Part shown: piece by piece, positions 1-11,854 of the stretch | Layout of the letters: the number at the start of each line of letters is the position of its first letter | How positions within the stretch are numbered: position 1 is the first letter of the stretch | Assembly (NCBI RefSeq): GCF_932526225.1 | Contig: NC_064041.1 | Span: 14,354,951 to 14,418,950 of the forward strand | Length of the DNA: 64,000 nucleotides | DNA from: Nematostella vectensis | Taxonomy: Eukaryota; Cnidaria; Anthozoa; Actiniaria; Edwardsiidae | Reading direction: 5' to 3' | Program-made: the position numbers and the translations under genes | Notes under the pieces: model-generated | What the model was told of the DNA's origin: nothing | The model's database searches: none | Seen by the model: the letters and a program-made list of their open reading frames with translations, nothing else

Positions 1-311
1 TGTTGTGGTATCAATGGATGAGAATAATTGACAAATGTTGTGGTAACTAGGGATGAGAATGATTGACAAATGTTGTGGTATCAAGGGATGAGAATGATTG
101 ACAAATGTTGTGGTATCTAGGGATGAGAATGATTGACAAATGTTGTGGTATTAAGGGACGCAAATAATTGACAAATGTTGTGTTATCAAGGGATGAGAAT
201 GATTGACACATGTCGAGGTATCAAGGGATGAGAATGATTAACACATGTCGAGGTATCAATGGATGAGAATGATTGACAAATGTAGTGGTATAAAGGGATG
301 AGAATGAATGG
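1..311. repeat. 35-bp minisatellite, about 9 copies
   Basis: Imperfect head-to-tail copies of a 35-bp unit containing GGTATCAAGGGATGAGAATG run from the window edge to about 311. Copies differ by single substitutions. The array is cut by the window edge, so its true length is unknown. It lies downstream of the visible PDSS2 exons, so it probably sits in a PDSS2 intron. Confidence 0.9.
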
Positions 312-777
312 CAAAGAGAAATACCAAGATCCATGTGGGATTAATCTGGTTAGCTCCCATCCCACTAATCTCGGATTGCCAAAAAAATTTTCATAAAATA
401 AGTCTTTGAAGATGGAAGTTAATTTGAAATTTTCATTATATCAATAATATGTGATTTGTACTTAAAAACATGTGACCTTTTGAATGGCCAGATCATGCCA
501 AAATAAGCACAGAAATGGATGCGGCTGTCACACCAGAGAGTGACGATACAAATCTTCCAATAAAAATGAGCCCTTTCTGATAAAAAACTTTCTAAATAAT
601 TTGTGTGCGCTGCTACCAAATGCCTGAGTCCATGCAAGTTTGACTCCCCAAAATTCATGTGATTTTGTTAGTGCAAGTGGCCAAGAGTTTCCACCACAAG
701 TTAAATCGAGTAAGGGAGCTCAAACCGTCTCCTACCCACAAATCAACTATGATACACTTTTTAGATGCTGTTTATAC
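312..777. other. no gene seen; probable PDSS2 intron 2
   Basis: This stretch follows the splice donor of PDSS2 exon 2 on the minus strand. A 79-codon minus-strand frame at 419-658 resembles nothing I know. I could not find the next expected PDSS2 block (the region after the AEV motif in the family), so the remaining exons should lie beyond the left edge. Confidence 0.5.
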
Positions 778-3135
778 CAACCTCTGTAGAATGTGACAAT
801 AGTTTGAGAGCAGCTTGACAACTGTTAGCCAGCAGACTTGCTTTGCTTTTGAACACTATCTCCTTCCAGTAGTCAAGAGTTAAAGTGTTATACTCAGAGC
901 TCATGACACGACCTTCCATCAGATGACTGATCACCGTGGAGATCATGGCAACAACTTGGGTATCATTCAAAGCAGCCAATCCAGTACAAGCATTTGCAAG
1001 TAGAAAATCACCAGTTAACACACTCATTTTGTTTCCAAACTCCATGTCTTTGAATTCTTTAGTAGGAACTGCTGCCAAGTCAACCACTCCATTGTGAATC
1101 AAGTATGCTGTGTTGTCCAAAAAAATTAGTGTGATTGAGTTGATTATTTATCTTCACTTTTGTACCAGAATCAATTAATTTGTATAGACACTTGGGGAAT
1201 GTTGAAGGACTGATAAACAGCATGCCTGTGGGTTATATCATTTGTTTACATCAGCTCTTCAAAAGATATTTTCATTGTATCTATACTAACTACAGTCGAA
1301 CTCCTATTAAGCGGTCACCCTCGGGACTTAGCTTAGTGACCGCTTAATAGAGGTTTACCGCTTAATAGAGGTTTCACTATTTTCGCCCGTAAATTAGGGT
1401 AAATCGGGCTGTAATTATACGTAAGAACTTTTTATTATAATAAACAACAGTAACAATCATGTTAGCCCTAAGACGGGGCCTGGTGCATTCCAATTTGATC
1501 CAGAAATGTTTGAAACCGCCTAGTCAGTTTGTTTTTGCCTATACGGCTCTTGTGGCTTTGCCCAATTCTATGGGCATGAGCTACTTTCGCTGGCGTTATG
1601 TAAAGTAAGTGAGTGCGTTAAGGTTGATGAGATTAAGAGTTTGCGCGATTTTGGAAGTCGAATCAAAAACTCGCAGTGCGTTGCCGTACCCAAAAACTCA
1701 CAAATCTGACACAGTTGCATTCATTCGGGGATACCATGAATACATGACTGAGTGAGAACCAGCACTGGAAGATGTTTACAAACTTATGCGGGAACCAACT
1801 AACATAAAGGATCCGAATGCTGTTGCAATCGTAAGAGAAAAAGCCGACAAAACGGTGATGGATGGAGCCGGTCACCCGAATACTCTAGTTGACGATTACG
1901 AAGTTATCAGGCATATTCCCAAACTGATGTCAACGTGGGTTACCAAATATCTCAAGAGACCTACGAACTGTGAGAAAGTCGTAGTCAAAGGGAAGTGGGT
2001 AAACAGAGGTGGTGGCTATGGACTCAAGATTCCTTGTGAATACATATTTGAAGGTGACAGTTTTTCTTCTAGCTGGCTAAAGCGGAAATTGGTAATCAAG
2101 GAATTTGATGCGACGGATTCGCACAAGACCACACAAGTCTCACAAGACGATTAGCCATAGTAATTAGATTAGACAGTTAAAAATATGACGAAATATGACA
2201 TGCACTATCTGTTGTCATGCTGACAAATATTGATGATGACCGTTTAATAGAGGTGAAAAACAATGAAATCAACCAATTGGTACCCTCCTTTGTTGACTGT
2301 GTCTGCTTAATAGAGGTGACCGCTCAATAGAGGTCAAATTTACAGTAAACATAAAGGGGAAAATTCGGGACTTTGGTAAATGACCGTTGAATAAAGGGTG
2401 ACCGCTCAATAGAGGGCCGCTTAATAGAGGTTCGACTGTATATAGGGATTCCCTTTAAACAACAACTACATATATAGTGGGCATGGAAGGGTGCCTATCT
2501 TTTCTTAAATAACCCAGTGTCAGCTTTTTTTTAGTTTACCTAGTGTAAATGGTTAAGTGCAAAAGTGGAGTTCTGGTACTATACAGTGAGTTGCTTGCCC
2601 AAAATCAAATATTTAAACATGGGTTTGACTAATATACTGCACCTGTGTGAATCATTTCTGTGATCTCAGCTATTTGCCTCTGTCCTGGGAAAATCCCAGA
2701 AACTGCCTCGTGCTCCATTGACACCTTGTTGCTAGGGAGACAAGGAGCTGCTGCCTTAGCAACCAGCAATACCAACAGACCTCTAGTCTGCATGCTGTAC
2801 TGCCCGTCATACACAAAGCCCCGTGCTGTCTTCACTAGCGGGTGTCGGCTGCCGACAAGCCTCTTCATGTACATTGCAATATTTGATAGTTCGTCACTGA
2901 GCAGGCAACGCAAGCTCAGGAAAGAAGTTGGGTAGCCAACCAGCTTCTCTGCATCTGATAATGCTTTAGTTAAGTCGTCCTGTTGATTGGCTGTCCATAA
3001 ATCACGTGACTTGTTACGTAACAATACATTTGTTGCTGCATGGTGGTTGCCAATTTTGTTGACAGAATAAAGCTGATTTGCTTTTGTCCCAAAGCTAAGC
3101 ACACGCGATGCTAGACTAAAACGCAAAGAAAACAT
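778..3135 (-). CDS. PDSS2: PDSS2, decaprenyl-diphosphate synthase subunit 2 (5' part, two exons)
   Basis: Non-catalytic subunit of the trans-prenyl diphosphate synthase that makes the coenzyme Q side chain in mitochondria. It is known to act as a heteromer with PDSS1. Exon 1 is 3135 to 2643 and exon 2 is 1107 to 778 (minus strand). The join makes the family block [14 protein letters not shown]. Exon 1 starts with a basic, hydroxylated leader ([18 protein letters not shown]) typical of mitochondrial import. It then carries [20 protein letters not shown], which closely matches vertebrate PDSS2. Exon 2 carries [18 protein letters not shown] and ends at a GTATAA donor. The catalytic DDxxD is replaced by HNG, as expected for subunit 2 and unlike PDSS1. 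The C-terminal half lies outside the window. Intron 1 (1108-2642) hosts a transposon. Confidence 0.93.
1293..2438 (+). mobile_element. pogo/Tigger-like DNA transposon in PDSS2 intron 1
   Basis: The ends are inverted copies starting CAGTCGAAC followed by CTATTAAGCGG, each flanked by TA (1291-1292 and 2439-2440), the target duplication used by the Tc1/mariner/pogo superfamily. Both ends carry several subterminal copies of GACCGCTTAATAGAGGT, some on each side, typical of Tigger-type elements. Length is 1146 bp. No DDE transposase is visible, so the copy is non-autonomous. It contains one degraded HIRAN-like frame. It inserted in the intron and leaves the PDSS2 splice sites intact. Confidence 0.82.
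1687..2154 (+). pseudogene. HIRAN-like domain reading frame inside the pogo element, broken
   Basis: The frame reads [13 protein letters not shown], then TGA at 1753-1755, then [20 protein letters not shown] and NAVAIV, later [10 protein letters not shown] and [12 protein letters not shown]. This order (entry tract with YH, RE-P-N-DP-AVAV core, G/R-HIP, terminal PC-YIF-G) resembles HIRAN-type domains, which bind DNA ends in SNF2 proteins and also occur in many metazoan transposon-associated proteins. The in-frame TGA sits where the family commonly has Trp, so it looks like a point nonsense change. The frame ends at a TAG at 2152-2154. The family name is from recall of the motif, not a search. 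I see no ATG in good context before the stop. Confidence 0.55.
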
Positions 3136-3505
3136 ACTCGCATAACTTTATCTATCAAAAGATATTAGAATTTCACGGAAATTCATGAGAAAGAGCGACC
3201 TTTGGACGTGACTCCCTTCAACGTTGTGGGTTCAATTTTCTAAGTTGGGCTCAATGTTTGGTCAGCGGAAGAGAAAATAAAACACAGGAAACCCGAGTCT
3301 TTTTCCTTTATAGTTAATAATTCCGGTGAGCTTTCCCGTAACGTTAGATCATTCCTTATTTTAGCAATGTCTTTTATCGTTTTAGATATATGAATTGATT
3401 GCATTTCTATGGAAAAAACACTCTGAAATATTGAATTTTAATTGTTTAGCTACATTTGGGAAACTTCGATCAACAGTTCGGTTGCTTGGTTCGTTAGCAT
3501 TCAAA
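3136..3505. promoter_or_regulatory. short divergent promoter between PDSS2 and the zinc-finger gene
   Basis: Only 370 bp separate the PDSS2 start (3135, minus) from the zinc-finger gene start (3506, plus). I see no TATA box in a convincing place. The plus-strand start codon sits in CAAAATGGCGGAC, which fits the YY1-type motif (AAxATGGCGGC) often found over start codons of housekeeping genes. A shared bidirectional promoter is inferred from spacing only. Confidence 0.5.
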
Positions 3506-6500
3506 ATGGCGGACCCTTCCACTTCGTTTGTGTCGAATGAGGTGAGCACGTTACAGGACTATTTGCACTCAATTCTAGCTCTCCTTCGGTATTACTTTAC
3601 TTGAAATTCTTTAAAAGGTTAAGGCATTAATGCACTTAATGCTGAAATGTTGAATTTTTGTGCTGTTAAAAACGTGAATCGCTTTTACTTATTCCCGCTC
3701 TCGGTATCGTGTGACACGAAAAACTGCCATTATTTATATTAGTCATGAATTCTAGCTCTTTTGCAGATCTCGTTGTTGTTATATTGTTTATAACTTTAAA
3801 GTAATCATCTAACAATCATATAAGTCTGACTTTAGGTACATTTTCTGCAATTTTGTGCATTCTAGAACCATGGTCAAGGCTTTGTTGACCAGTTAACACT
3901 ATTTATGCACTAGTCAATTGCAACCCCACCCCCTCAAAAAAAGAAAAAACTGCAGTCAAATGCCCCCACCCCTTGGGATGCAAACTATAGGCAACTACCC
4001 GACAACAAGTCACCTGTAAAAAGTCTATATCTTTCAAAGCCAGGGAATTTGTACTAAAAACTATCAATAAATTGTCTTCATCTGGTGTTATTTATCATTC
4101 ATATTCATTTTTGCACATTTCGCCATGCAGCTTGCCACATGCTGATACATGGAATTGCTTGCTACAGAAGAGAAACAGTCTCAAACCAGAAACTGACATG
4201 ACTTTTGCAAAGTACATTTGTGATGTCATTCATTTTTCTCCAAGCCCCCATGGTGGGGACAAGTCTTAGAGTAAAAAACTATCTATTCCCCCACCCCCTT
4301 GATACAGATTCTTGTTTAAAAGTGCTCTAAACCCCCACGTTAAACCCACAATTCCCCAGGACCATGGGTGGGGGTTTCAAATGACTAGTGCATTAAACAC
4401 TTTTTTTCAACGTGTTTTTGTTTAATTGAAATTGTATTTTAGTTTATGGATAAAAAGTCCTATAAAAGTAATAGAATAATTGGAATATTGACAAAAAATA
4501 AAAATAACCAACTGTTTTCACAATGTTGCACGCGCATCCAAAATGCCACAGACTGGTCGGCCACAGCTGATCTGAAATGGTGTACGAAGAGGAGTTAACA
4601 GAAAAGAAACTATAGAAAATGCTGCCACAGTACTTCTTTTGCAGGGTCAAATTCCCTTTTATTGGCATTTTGGGACAGCTGTCATATATTGTGACTTTGG
4701 CCAGTGTGTGGAGATGAGGCAGAAGTTTATCACACTTGTCTCCTTGCCCAAGCTGTCTCATGATATGTCAAACCTGGCCTATTGCCTAGCACCCTAACCA
4801 CAGGTAGCCCAGGCTGTCTCATGATATGTCAAACCTGGTCTGTTGCCTAGCACCCTAACCACAGGTAGCCCAGGCTCACAGAGGGTGTAGAGGAACTAAC
4901 AGTTGATGTATAAGCAAAATTTAGTTCAACACAAATCAGATTAAAATGGATATCCTGTCTTCATTGACAAAGCTGTAGTTGTTGGTTTATTATCTTACTA
5001 GCTGCTATCCTAATTCACACAAATAAATTCTTGCCAATTGTTTTCCTATGAATTATAATCATATTTATATATGGCTAAATTTTTTTTGCAGTGTTTCTCT
5101 AAGAGAAACGATGTTTGTGGCAAAGTTCCTGCATTATTACCTAAGGCTTAATCTCATTAACAGAGTAAATTTGTTAGAGTTTTTTTTCATAAAATACCAT
5201 AATATTATCCCCACATTACTAGATCATTTGTTTTGTTCAATTTGGAATTTTTTGGCAAATGGGTGTAATCCTACAGAAAGGGACAACAAAATTGGAAGCT
5301 ATTGTCATTGTATTTATTTCTAATGACAAATTGAATTCTTCAATTCTCAGACACCTGGAGAAGTAGCAAGGACAATAGAACTTGTTGAATCTGTGTTGCA
5401 GTCCAACATCACAACTGATGCCCTACTGATCTCACAAGCCCAGATACATTCTCCACCTGTATGGCTTGGGACTGATCCTGCCTGCCTGGCTAGTGGCATA
5501 TCTCAGATAGAGGGTTTTACTAAAGTCTTGCCATCAGGAATCAATGATGTCCCTCAGCCTAATAAGACAGGAATGAATACAGAAAAAGTTCAAGTTGAGC
5601 ACAACAGTCCAACTCAAACAGAAAAAAAGATAAGTAAAGAAACAGAGCCTTTGAAAACACAAAATGCCTTGTCTGATGATAAACAAGCCTTAAAGCCATA
5701 TGCATGCTCTACTTGTGGAAAGTGCTTCAAGACAAAGTCGCAGTGTTGCCGCCATGAACAGGGTCACCTCGGTGAGAGACCATATGAATGTGACGAGTGC
5801 CATAAGCGGTTCAAACACAAGTGGACTCTGAAAGATCATGTAAAGCTACACAATGACAACTTAGAGAAGCCTCACAAGTGTGACCTGTGTAACTGGGCCT
5901 TCTTACTTAAAAAGGATTTAAGAAGACATATGCTGACCCACACCAAGGAAAAGCCTTTTGCATGTTCAACTTGCAACAAGGCGTTTGCAACCAAGCAGAC
6001 ACTAATAGTGCACATCCGTGTGCATACAAATGAAAGGCCATTTGTGTGCAATGAGTGTGGAAAAGCTTTTAAGACCAGCGGTGATCTTGGGGTTCACAAG
6101 CACCTCCATTCTGGCAAAAGACCTTTTAAGTGTGAACAATGTGACAAAGGCTTCTTGAAAAAATCCTCCCTCACATATCATCTCACTCTACACACAGGTA
6201 AAAGACCTTACCAGTGCCAAGAGTGTGGGAAATCTTATAGGTTAAGATCTGAGCTTAACTACCACGAACGCAGTCACAAGTGTGTATTCCCGTGTAAAGA
6301 GTGTGGGAAATCTTTTCGGTCCAGTTATTTGCTTGAGGTCCACCTCCGCAGACATGCTATTAAAACAAAATGCAAGTATTGTAAAGAGGGGTTTGCAACA
6401 CATAAGGAGTTGGAAACCCATGTGTTATCGGTCCATTCAGATGCTCTTGTGAGTTGCAAATTGTGTAATGAGTTGTTTGAAGGTGAAAAGCGGCTAAGAG

Positions 6501-7693
6501 TTCACATAAGCAAATCCCATCAGGAGGAAACTACAAAATGCACATTTTGTAGGCAAAGGTTCATTACACTCAAAGAATTGGAAGGCCATCTGTCATCAAA
6601 CCACTCGAATGTTTTATTAAAGTGTGACTCATGCAATGAGATGGTTACAGGCAAAAGGGCGCTAAGAAATCACATGAAGAAAGTCCATCAAACTTCAACA
6701 ACAAAATGCGAATTTTGTAAAAAGGAGTTCACAGCGCTTGAAGATTTGGAAAGGCATGTGTCATCTAACCACGACTTGAGTTGCATATTTTGCAGGAAGT
6801 TGTTTCACGGGAAAAGTCTGCTGGAAAGGCATGTAAGTAAAAGACACAAAGAAGGCACCAAACCCTCGCCATCTAAGAAGATTAGAATGGTTTTACAAGA
6901 CCACTCTTCACAAACAGGGATACAGGAAATGATTGTTACAATGCCTGATCATAGTCAGCAGAATATTTACCAAGAATGCGTAAATATAGAGGATTGTCAT
7001 GGTGACCTGGATTCTCACAACGAAAGTCCATCTCAACCAGAAGCAGATACTGGTGAAGAAGAAGAGTCGGCAGGAATGCATGAGTCTTCAGATGAGAAAA
7101 CCTCAGAGGATGCTGATGAAGGTTTTAAAACCAGAAGTAATCAACATGATCATCAATGCCACCGTCGCACCAGTGATAGACAACTCAAGTGTGATCAGTG
7201 TGGTAAAGGCTTCTTGAAGAAATCCTTCCTCACAAGGCATCTAAAAGAACACGCTGGCAAAAAAGCACATCAGTGCAAGGAGTGTGGTAAGACCTTTAAG
7301 TCCAGTACTACGCTCAACCTCCACAAACGCAGACATGCAGGTCCACAGATTTGTGGAATCTGCAGCAAGGAGTTTGCGACGAAAAAGAAGTGCATTGCTC
7401 ACTTTATCACAGAGCACCCATGTCCTGAGTGTGGGCGGACATTTAGAACTATGCACACTCTAGAAAAACACAAGGAGTCTCATAGAATCGTGGAACAGGA
7501 AATGTGGAAATGCAACTGGTGTGAGAAGAGTTACACACGAAAGAGTAATCTCACAGCACATTTAAAAATGCACAAAAACAAGAAACCTTTCTCTTGCAAA
7601 GCCTGTGGGAAGTCGTTTTTCTACAAGTCAAGTTTGGTGAATCATAAGTGTATGAACGTTTCAAGCACAGACAAAGATGAATCCATTGATTAG
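3506..7693 (+). CDS. C2H2 zinc-finger protein with 20 fingers (two exons)
   Basis: Probable nuclear DNA-binding protein. Exon 1 is 3506-3541 (MADPSTSFVSNE, then donor GTGAGC). Exon 2 is 5351-7693, preceded by TTCTCAG, and reads TPGEVARTIELVESVLQ in phase 0, giving about 792 residues; extra small exons cannot be excluded. Residues 1 to ~125 are polar with no KRAB, SCAN or BTB domain. Fingers 1-14 follow (about 129-520), with classic TGEKP-like linkers between fingers 1-7. An acidic, Ser/Glu-rich spacer (about 525-625) separates a second cluster of six fingers to the C-terminus. The last finger ends HKC instead of HxxxH, so it is C2HC. Fingers 9-14 are three copies of a two-finger unit. Fingers 6-7 resemble 15-16. 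The target gene set cannot be told. The 1.8-kb intron holds a small transposon. Confidence 0.92.
3901..4396. mobile_element. MITE-like element in zinc-finger gene intron 1
   Basis: Left end at 3901 contains TTATGCACTAGTCAATTG followed by a C-rich tract. The right end at about 4365-4396 contains the inverse, CAAATGACTAGTGCATTAA after a G-rich tract. About 30 bp match with few mismatches. The interior (about 430 bp) has no reading frame of note and several CCCCACCCC tracts. I could not fix a target duplication. Confidence 0.6.
4746..4876. repeat. 61-bp tandem duplication
   Basis: Two near-identical 61-bp units (4746-4806 and 4807-4867) plus a few bases of a third. They contain CTGTCTCATGATATGTCAAA and differ at three or four positions. 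The duplication lies in the zinc-finger gene intron and is recent by its similarity. Confidence 0.88.
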
Positions 7694-8553
7694 AAATGTT
7701 GATTTGGAATAGGACCACACCTTCCACAACCTAACAACATAAAGCCATAAAAAAAAAACTGAGAACTGCCCTATGGATTGTCTAGCGACATCATGGATAC
7801 TACTGCAAAAGGTATTTTGGAAGGCCATAATCATCTCCTGACCCTGCACCAGAATAATTAGTGGTATGATTTGTGGCGTTATAGCGAATATGTTCCTGCT
7901 TGGTACTTTATCATCCTAATCACACTCGTGTGATCATGACTGATCATAGCACATACAGTGAAAAGTAGGGAGCAATGCATGGACCAAAATGCTGTTTGAA
8001 AGCGCAGGCAAACATGACTTGCTGAAATATTGGTTTAATGCATTTACCCATATATCAAATGACTTGGCCCAACATCAAGATCAGTTTTTTTTTGTTTATT
8101 GTTTGTTTATTCTTTTATTGTTGTACTGTACCAATAGAAACTGCATTACATGGACGTGTGACTTCAACTGGCTGTAGGGTATTACAAAGAGACTGGGTTT
8201 AGAGCCAACACGTCAGAGTCTTTCTAGTGTCAGGATTCATTATTTATGTGTGGGATAGCAATGTTTCTTGACAGGGACTTGAAGACAAGGGTCATTTCGA
8301 AAATGACCGCTAGAAAACTGTATACTATATCAGCAAGGTATGTTAAAATGAGTATTAATCAATTTTAATGTGTGATGCGCGCTACCGTATGCCCTAACAG
8401 TTATGGTTAGTTACTAGGTCCAACAAGCAATCGATAAATATCTGACTGACATGAAACACTTGCCAATCAGCTGGGCGAACATGGTGTAAACCTGTGACTT
8501 TCGGATTCCGGTATACTTTATCATGAAAGGTGGAGGGCGCGTAAGCGCTCCTC
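7694..8553. other. 3' flank of zinc-finger gene; no gene seen
   Basis: AT-rich DNA with no canonical AATAAA in the first several hundred bases that I could see. At about 8372-8398 lies an inverted partial copy of the 42-bp repeat unit that follows (GCGCGCTACCGTAT), so the array is flanked by inverted terminal-like segments. Confidence 0.5.
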
Positions 8554-9822
8554 ACACCATTACAATTTGTGATGGTGGCCACGGTAGCGCGCGTCGCACT
8601 ATAACAATTTGTGATGGTGGATACGGTAGCGTGCGTCGCACTATAACAGTTTGTGATGGTGGCCACGGTAGCGTGCGTCGCACTATAACAATTTGTGATG
8701 TTGGATACGGTAGCGCGCATCGCACTATAACAATTTGTGATTGTGGATACGGTAGCGCGCATCGCACTATAACAATTTGTGATTGTGTATACGGTAGCGC
8801 GCGTCGCACTATAACAATTTGTGATTGTGGATACCGTAGCGCGCGTCGCACTATAACAATTTGTGATGGTGGATACCGTAGCGCGCGTCGCACTATTACA
8901 ATTTGTGATGGTGGATACGGTAGCGCGCGTCGCACTATAACAATTTGTGATGGTGGCCACGGTAGCGCGCGTCGCACTATAACAATTTGTGATGGTGGAT
9001 GCGGTAGCGCGCATCGCACTATAACAATTTGTGATGGTGGATACGGTAGCGCGCGTCGCACTATAACAATTTGTGATGGTGGATACAGTAGCGCGCGTCG
9101 CACTATAACAATTTGTGATGGTGGATACAGTAGCGCGCGTCGCACTATAACAATTTGTGATGGTGGATACAGTAGCGCGCATCGCACTATAACAATTTAT
9201 GATGGTGGATACGGTAGCGCGCGTCGCACTATTACAATTTATGATGGTGGATATGGTAGCGCGCGTCGCACTATAACAATTTGTGATGGTGGATACAGTA
9301 GCGCGCATCGCACTATAACAATTTGTGATGGTGGATACGGTAGCGCGCGTCGCACTATAACAATTTGTGATGGTGGCCACGGAAGCGCGCGTCGCACTAT
9401 AACAATTTGTGATGGTGGATACGGTAGCGCGCATCGCACTATAACAATTTGTGATGGTGGCCACGGTAGCGTGCGTCGCACTATAACAATTTGTGATGGT
9501 GGCCACGGTAGCGTGCGTCGCACTATAACAATTTGTGATGGTGGATACGGTAGCCCGCATCGCACTATTACAATTTGTGACGGTGGATGCGGTAGCGCGC
9601 ATCGCACTATAACAATTTGTGATGATGGCCACGGTAGCGTGCGTCGCACTATTACAATTTGTGATTGTGGATACGGTAGCGCACATAGCACTATAACGAT
9701 TTATGATGGTGGATACGGTAGCGCGCGTCGCACTATAACAATTTGTGATGGTGGCCACCGTAGCTTGCGTCGCACTATAACAATTTGTGATGGTGGATAC
9801 GGTAGCGCGCATCGCACTATAG
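8554..9822. repeat. 42-bp minisatellite, about 30 copies
   Basis: About 30 head-to-tail copies of a 42-bp unit containing GGTAGCGCGCGTCGCACTAT and ACAATTTGTGATGGTGG. Variants such as GGCCAC/GGATAC and CGTC/CATC alternate among units. Because 42 is a multiple of 3 and the unit lacks stops in several frames, both strands show reading frames over 450 codons long that encode 14-residue repeats. These are by-products of the repeat, not genes. A related unit occurs at 34241-34352. Confidence 0.95.
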
Positions 9823-11854
9823 TGGTATGTAGATGTAGATTACAAAAAAAGCATAATTTGGTGTGTAATGTAAAAAGATTCCAATGATTCTATTGTGATT
9901 TTTCAGCAAGGTGTGATCATTTTGATAAGGCTAGGAACAAGTTCTTATAGGTGTGAAGAAACGTGAGTTATAGGGAGGGGTAGTGTAGTTGCACTTTATT
10001 CCCTTTTGGCAGGTTCTGACGCAATTTGCATAAAATGTTATTTTTCCCCAAGGACATGCATGATTTACACTGACAAAAATACATTTGGCATCGACTGCCA
10101 ATACGGCTATCGACAGCCTTAAAGGAGAAGATAACAGCAGTTACACACCCTTACAACCAATCAAGAATTATCATAAAAATGCGACTTTGTGTACTCAAGT
10201 CTAATCCCGGCGTAAACAAGCTTTTCTCGTTATGAAATTCCACTACACCGCCTCCCTTTTATGACAAAATTAACAATTGATTGACACGACGTCTAATAAC
10301 TTACAGACGTATGTCAGCTTACGTCCCACGCGAAAATCAATGTGTCGTAGCCCTCGGTGATTCATGGGAAACGTATAAATTAGGGGGGGGGGGGGGGGGG
10401 TCTAGTTTACGTTGCAGATAAACTAAGCTAGCTCGTGCAACACTGAATGTATATGAGCCTTAGGTTATCACACACGGGGCCGGGTTATATTTGACGTGTG
10501 GGAGGGTGGGGGGATAGCTGTTGCAGAGAAACTAAGCTAGCTCGTGCGAAAGTGAATGTATATCAGCCTTGGGTTATCAAAGCCCCGTTATCAGTCAGGG
10601 CTGGGTACTGCTGTTACCGCTGTACTGCCACTCGTCCATTCTGTCGTGTGATGAAAGACTTTTTTGTGTACAAACGACGCCCTTTTTTCGAATGCAGGAA
10701 AGAGCAGCATTGCGCTCGCACAGGAGGGGAGTCAAATGTCGTTTATGTGTTTTTTTTAAAAGCCGCTTCAGTCAAAGGTGCAGAAATTTGGATTATACTT
10801 TCCTAGCTCACAGACCAGAATAACAAAGTCTAGATATCCCCGTTCAGCCGATAAACGCATCGCTGAATTCCCAAGATAGACGCCTAGATTATATAATACA
10901 GTGTGTCTTTCAGATCACGTCTTTTTCTCCCGCTTATGTATCGGTTAAAGAACTTGCTTTGCCTCGCGCGCGCGTCTCAGCTTGTGATGGCTGAGCATAA
11001 ATGTTGAAGACATGACAGAAGCGCGTACGTAATAAGTCTTAGCGCATTACGAGAGAGGCATGTGGCAGGTCAAGAGTCTTGTACTACCCAAGACAAACAA
11101 CTCAGCCACTATGGATAAAACAACAAACGTATATGCTTTGTATTTTTAATACTTAAATATATAAGCTTTGCTTTCGATATCGTGGGCGCGTATATATGAG
11201 TATTTGATGTGATATTTATAAGGATATCAGGCTGGAATTTGTAGCTTTTTCGATAATCTGTGTTTACCAAGATTACCATAATCTGTACTTGTTTCCGTTT
11301 TCAACGCGGATATTCAGGAAAAACACTCACTTGCGAACATAAACATTTCGCCGCCTGACCAATGCAAAAGGACTTTCGGCGAAAATTAATCTATCGTGAT
11401 GCATTTTATGCAGATTTTCTCAGTATTTAATAATTTACAATCTCACACCCGCATTTTTGTGTACGAGTCATCAGCGGTCACACAATGCTTTTGAGTTTAA
11501 TTTATCATACAAAAACCTTTTCAAATCGCTAACAGACAACGCGTTAATACGAAAAGCGACTAAAAAGACTTAATGAATTGAAATCGCTGGCGCCAGACAA
11601 TTCCTCCAAAAACCCTTTTGATATATGCATCCATGTCGCATTTTTATGGTTCTAGAATACTCCGATTATACAACCGCAATGACTTCATACCCACTTCAAA
11701 CACTTTTCCTTGGCGAGATTAATACTATATACACCGCTTAATTATTCATCCCTAAGTCGACTCATACACCCTAGCGGATATACTGACGTCTTCCACTAGA
11801 TGACGCGCGCGTCATATCTGTATTTGTTATGATTCTAATGCGTTCAGGGTCGCC
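9823..11854. other. intergenic; repeats but no gene seen
   Basis: Between the 42-bp array and the end of the MYND gene. It holds an 18-base G run at 10383-10400 and a direct duplication of about 60 bp. Small frames near 10500-10820 look like chance. I see no exon with recognisable coding content on either strand. Confidence 0.5.
10411..10579. repeat. direct duplication of ~60 bp
   Basis: 10411-10470 and 10520-10579 are about 90% alike and in the same direction. Both contain AAACTAAGCTAGCTCGTGC and a later TATCAGCCTT-like tract. About 50 bp of G-rich DNA separates them. Confidence 0.8.

Noticed and set aside
4444-4761. 105-codon minus-strand frame in the zinc-finger gene intron
   Set aside because: Aromatic- and Phe/Tyr-rich composition of AT-rich DNA. 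No domain and it opposes a well-supported gene.
8394-9887. Reading frames of 454 and 472 codons on opposite strands, with 14-residue repeats
   Set aside because: They exist only because the 42-bp unit is a multiple of 3 and free of stops. Both strands are equally open and the frames match the array limits.
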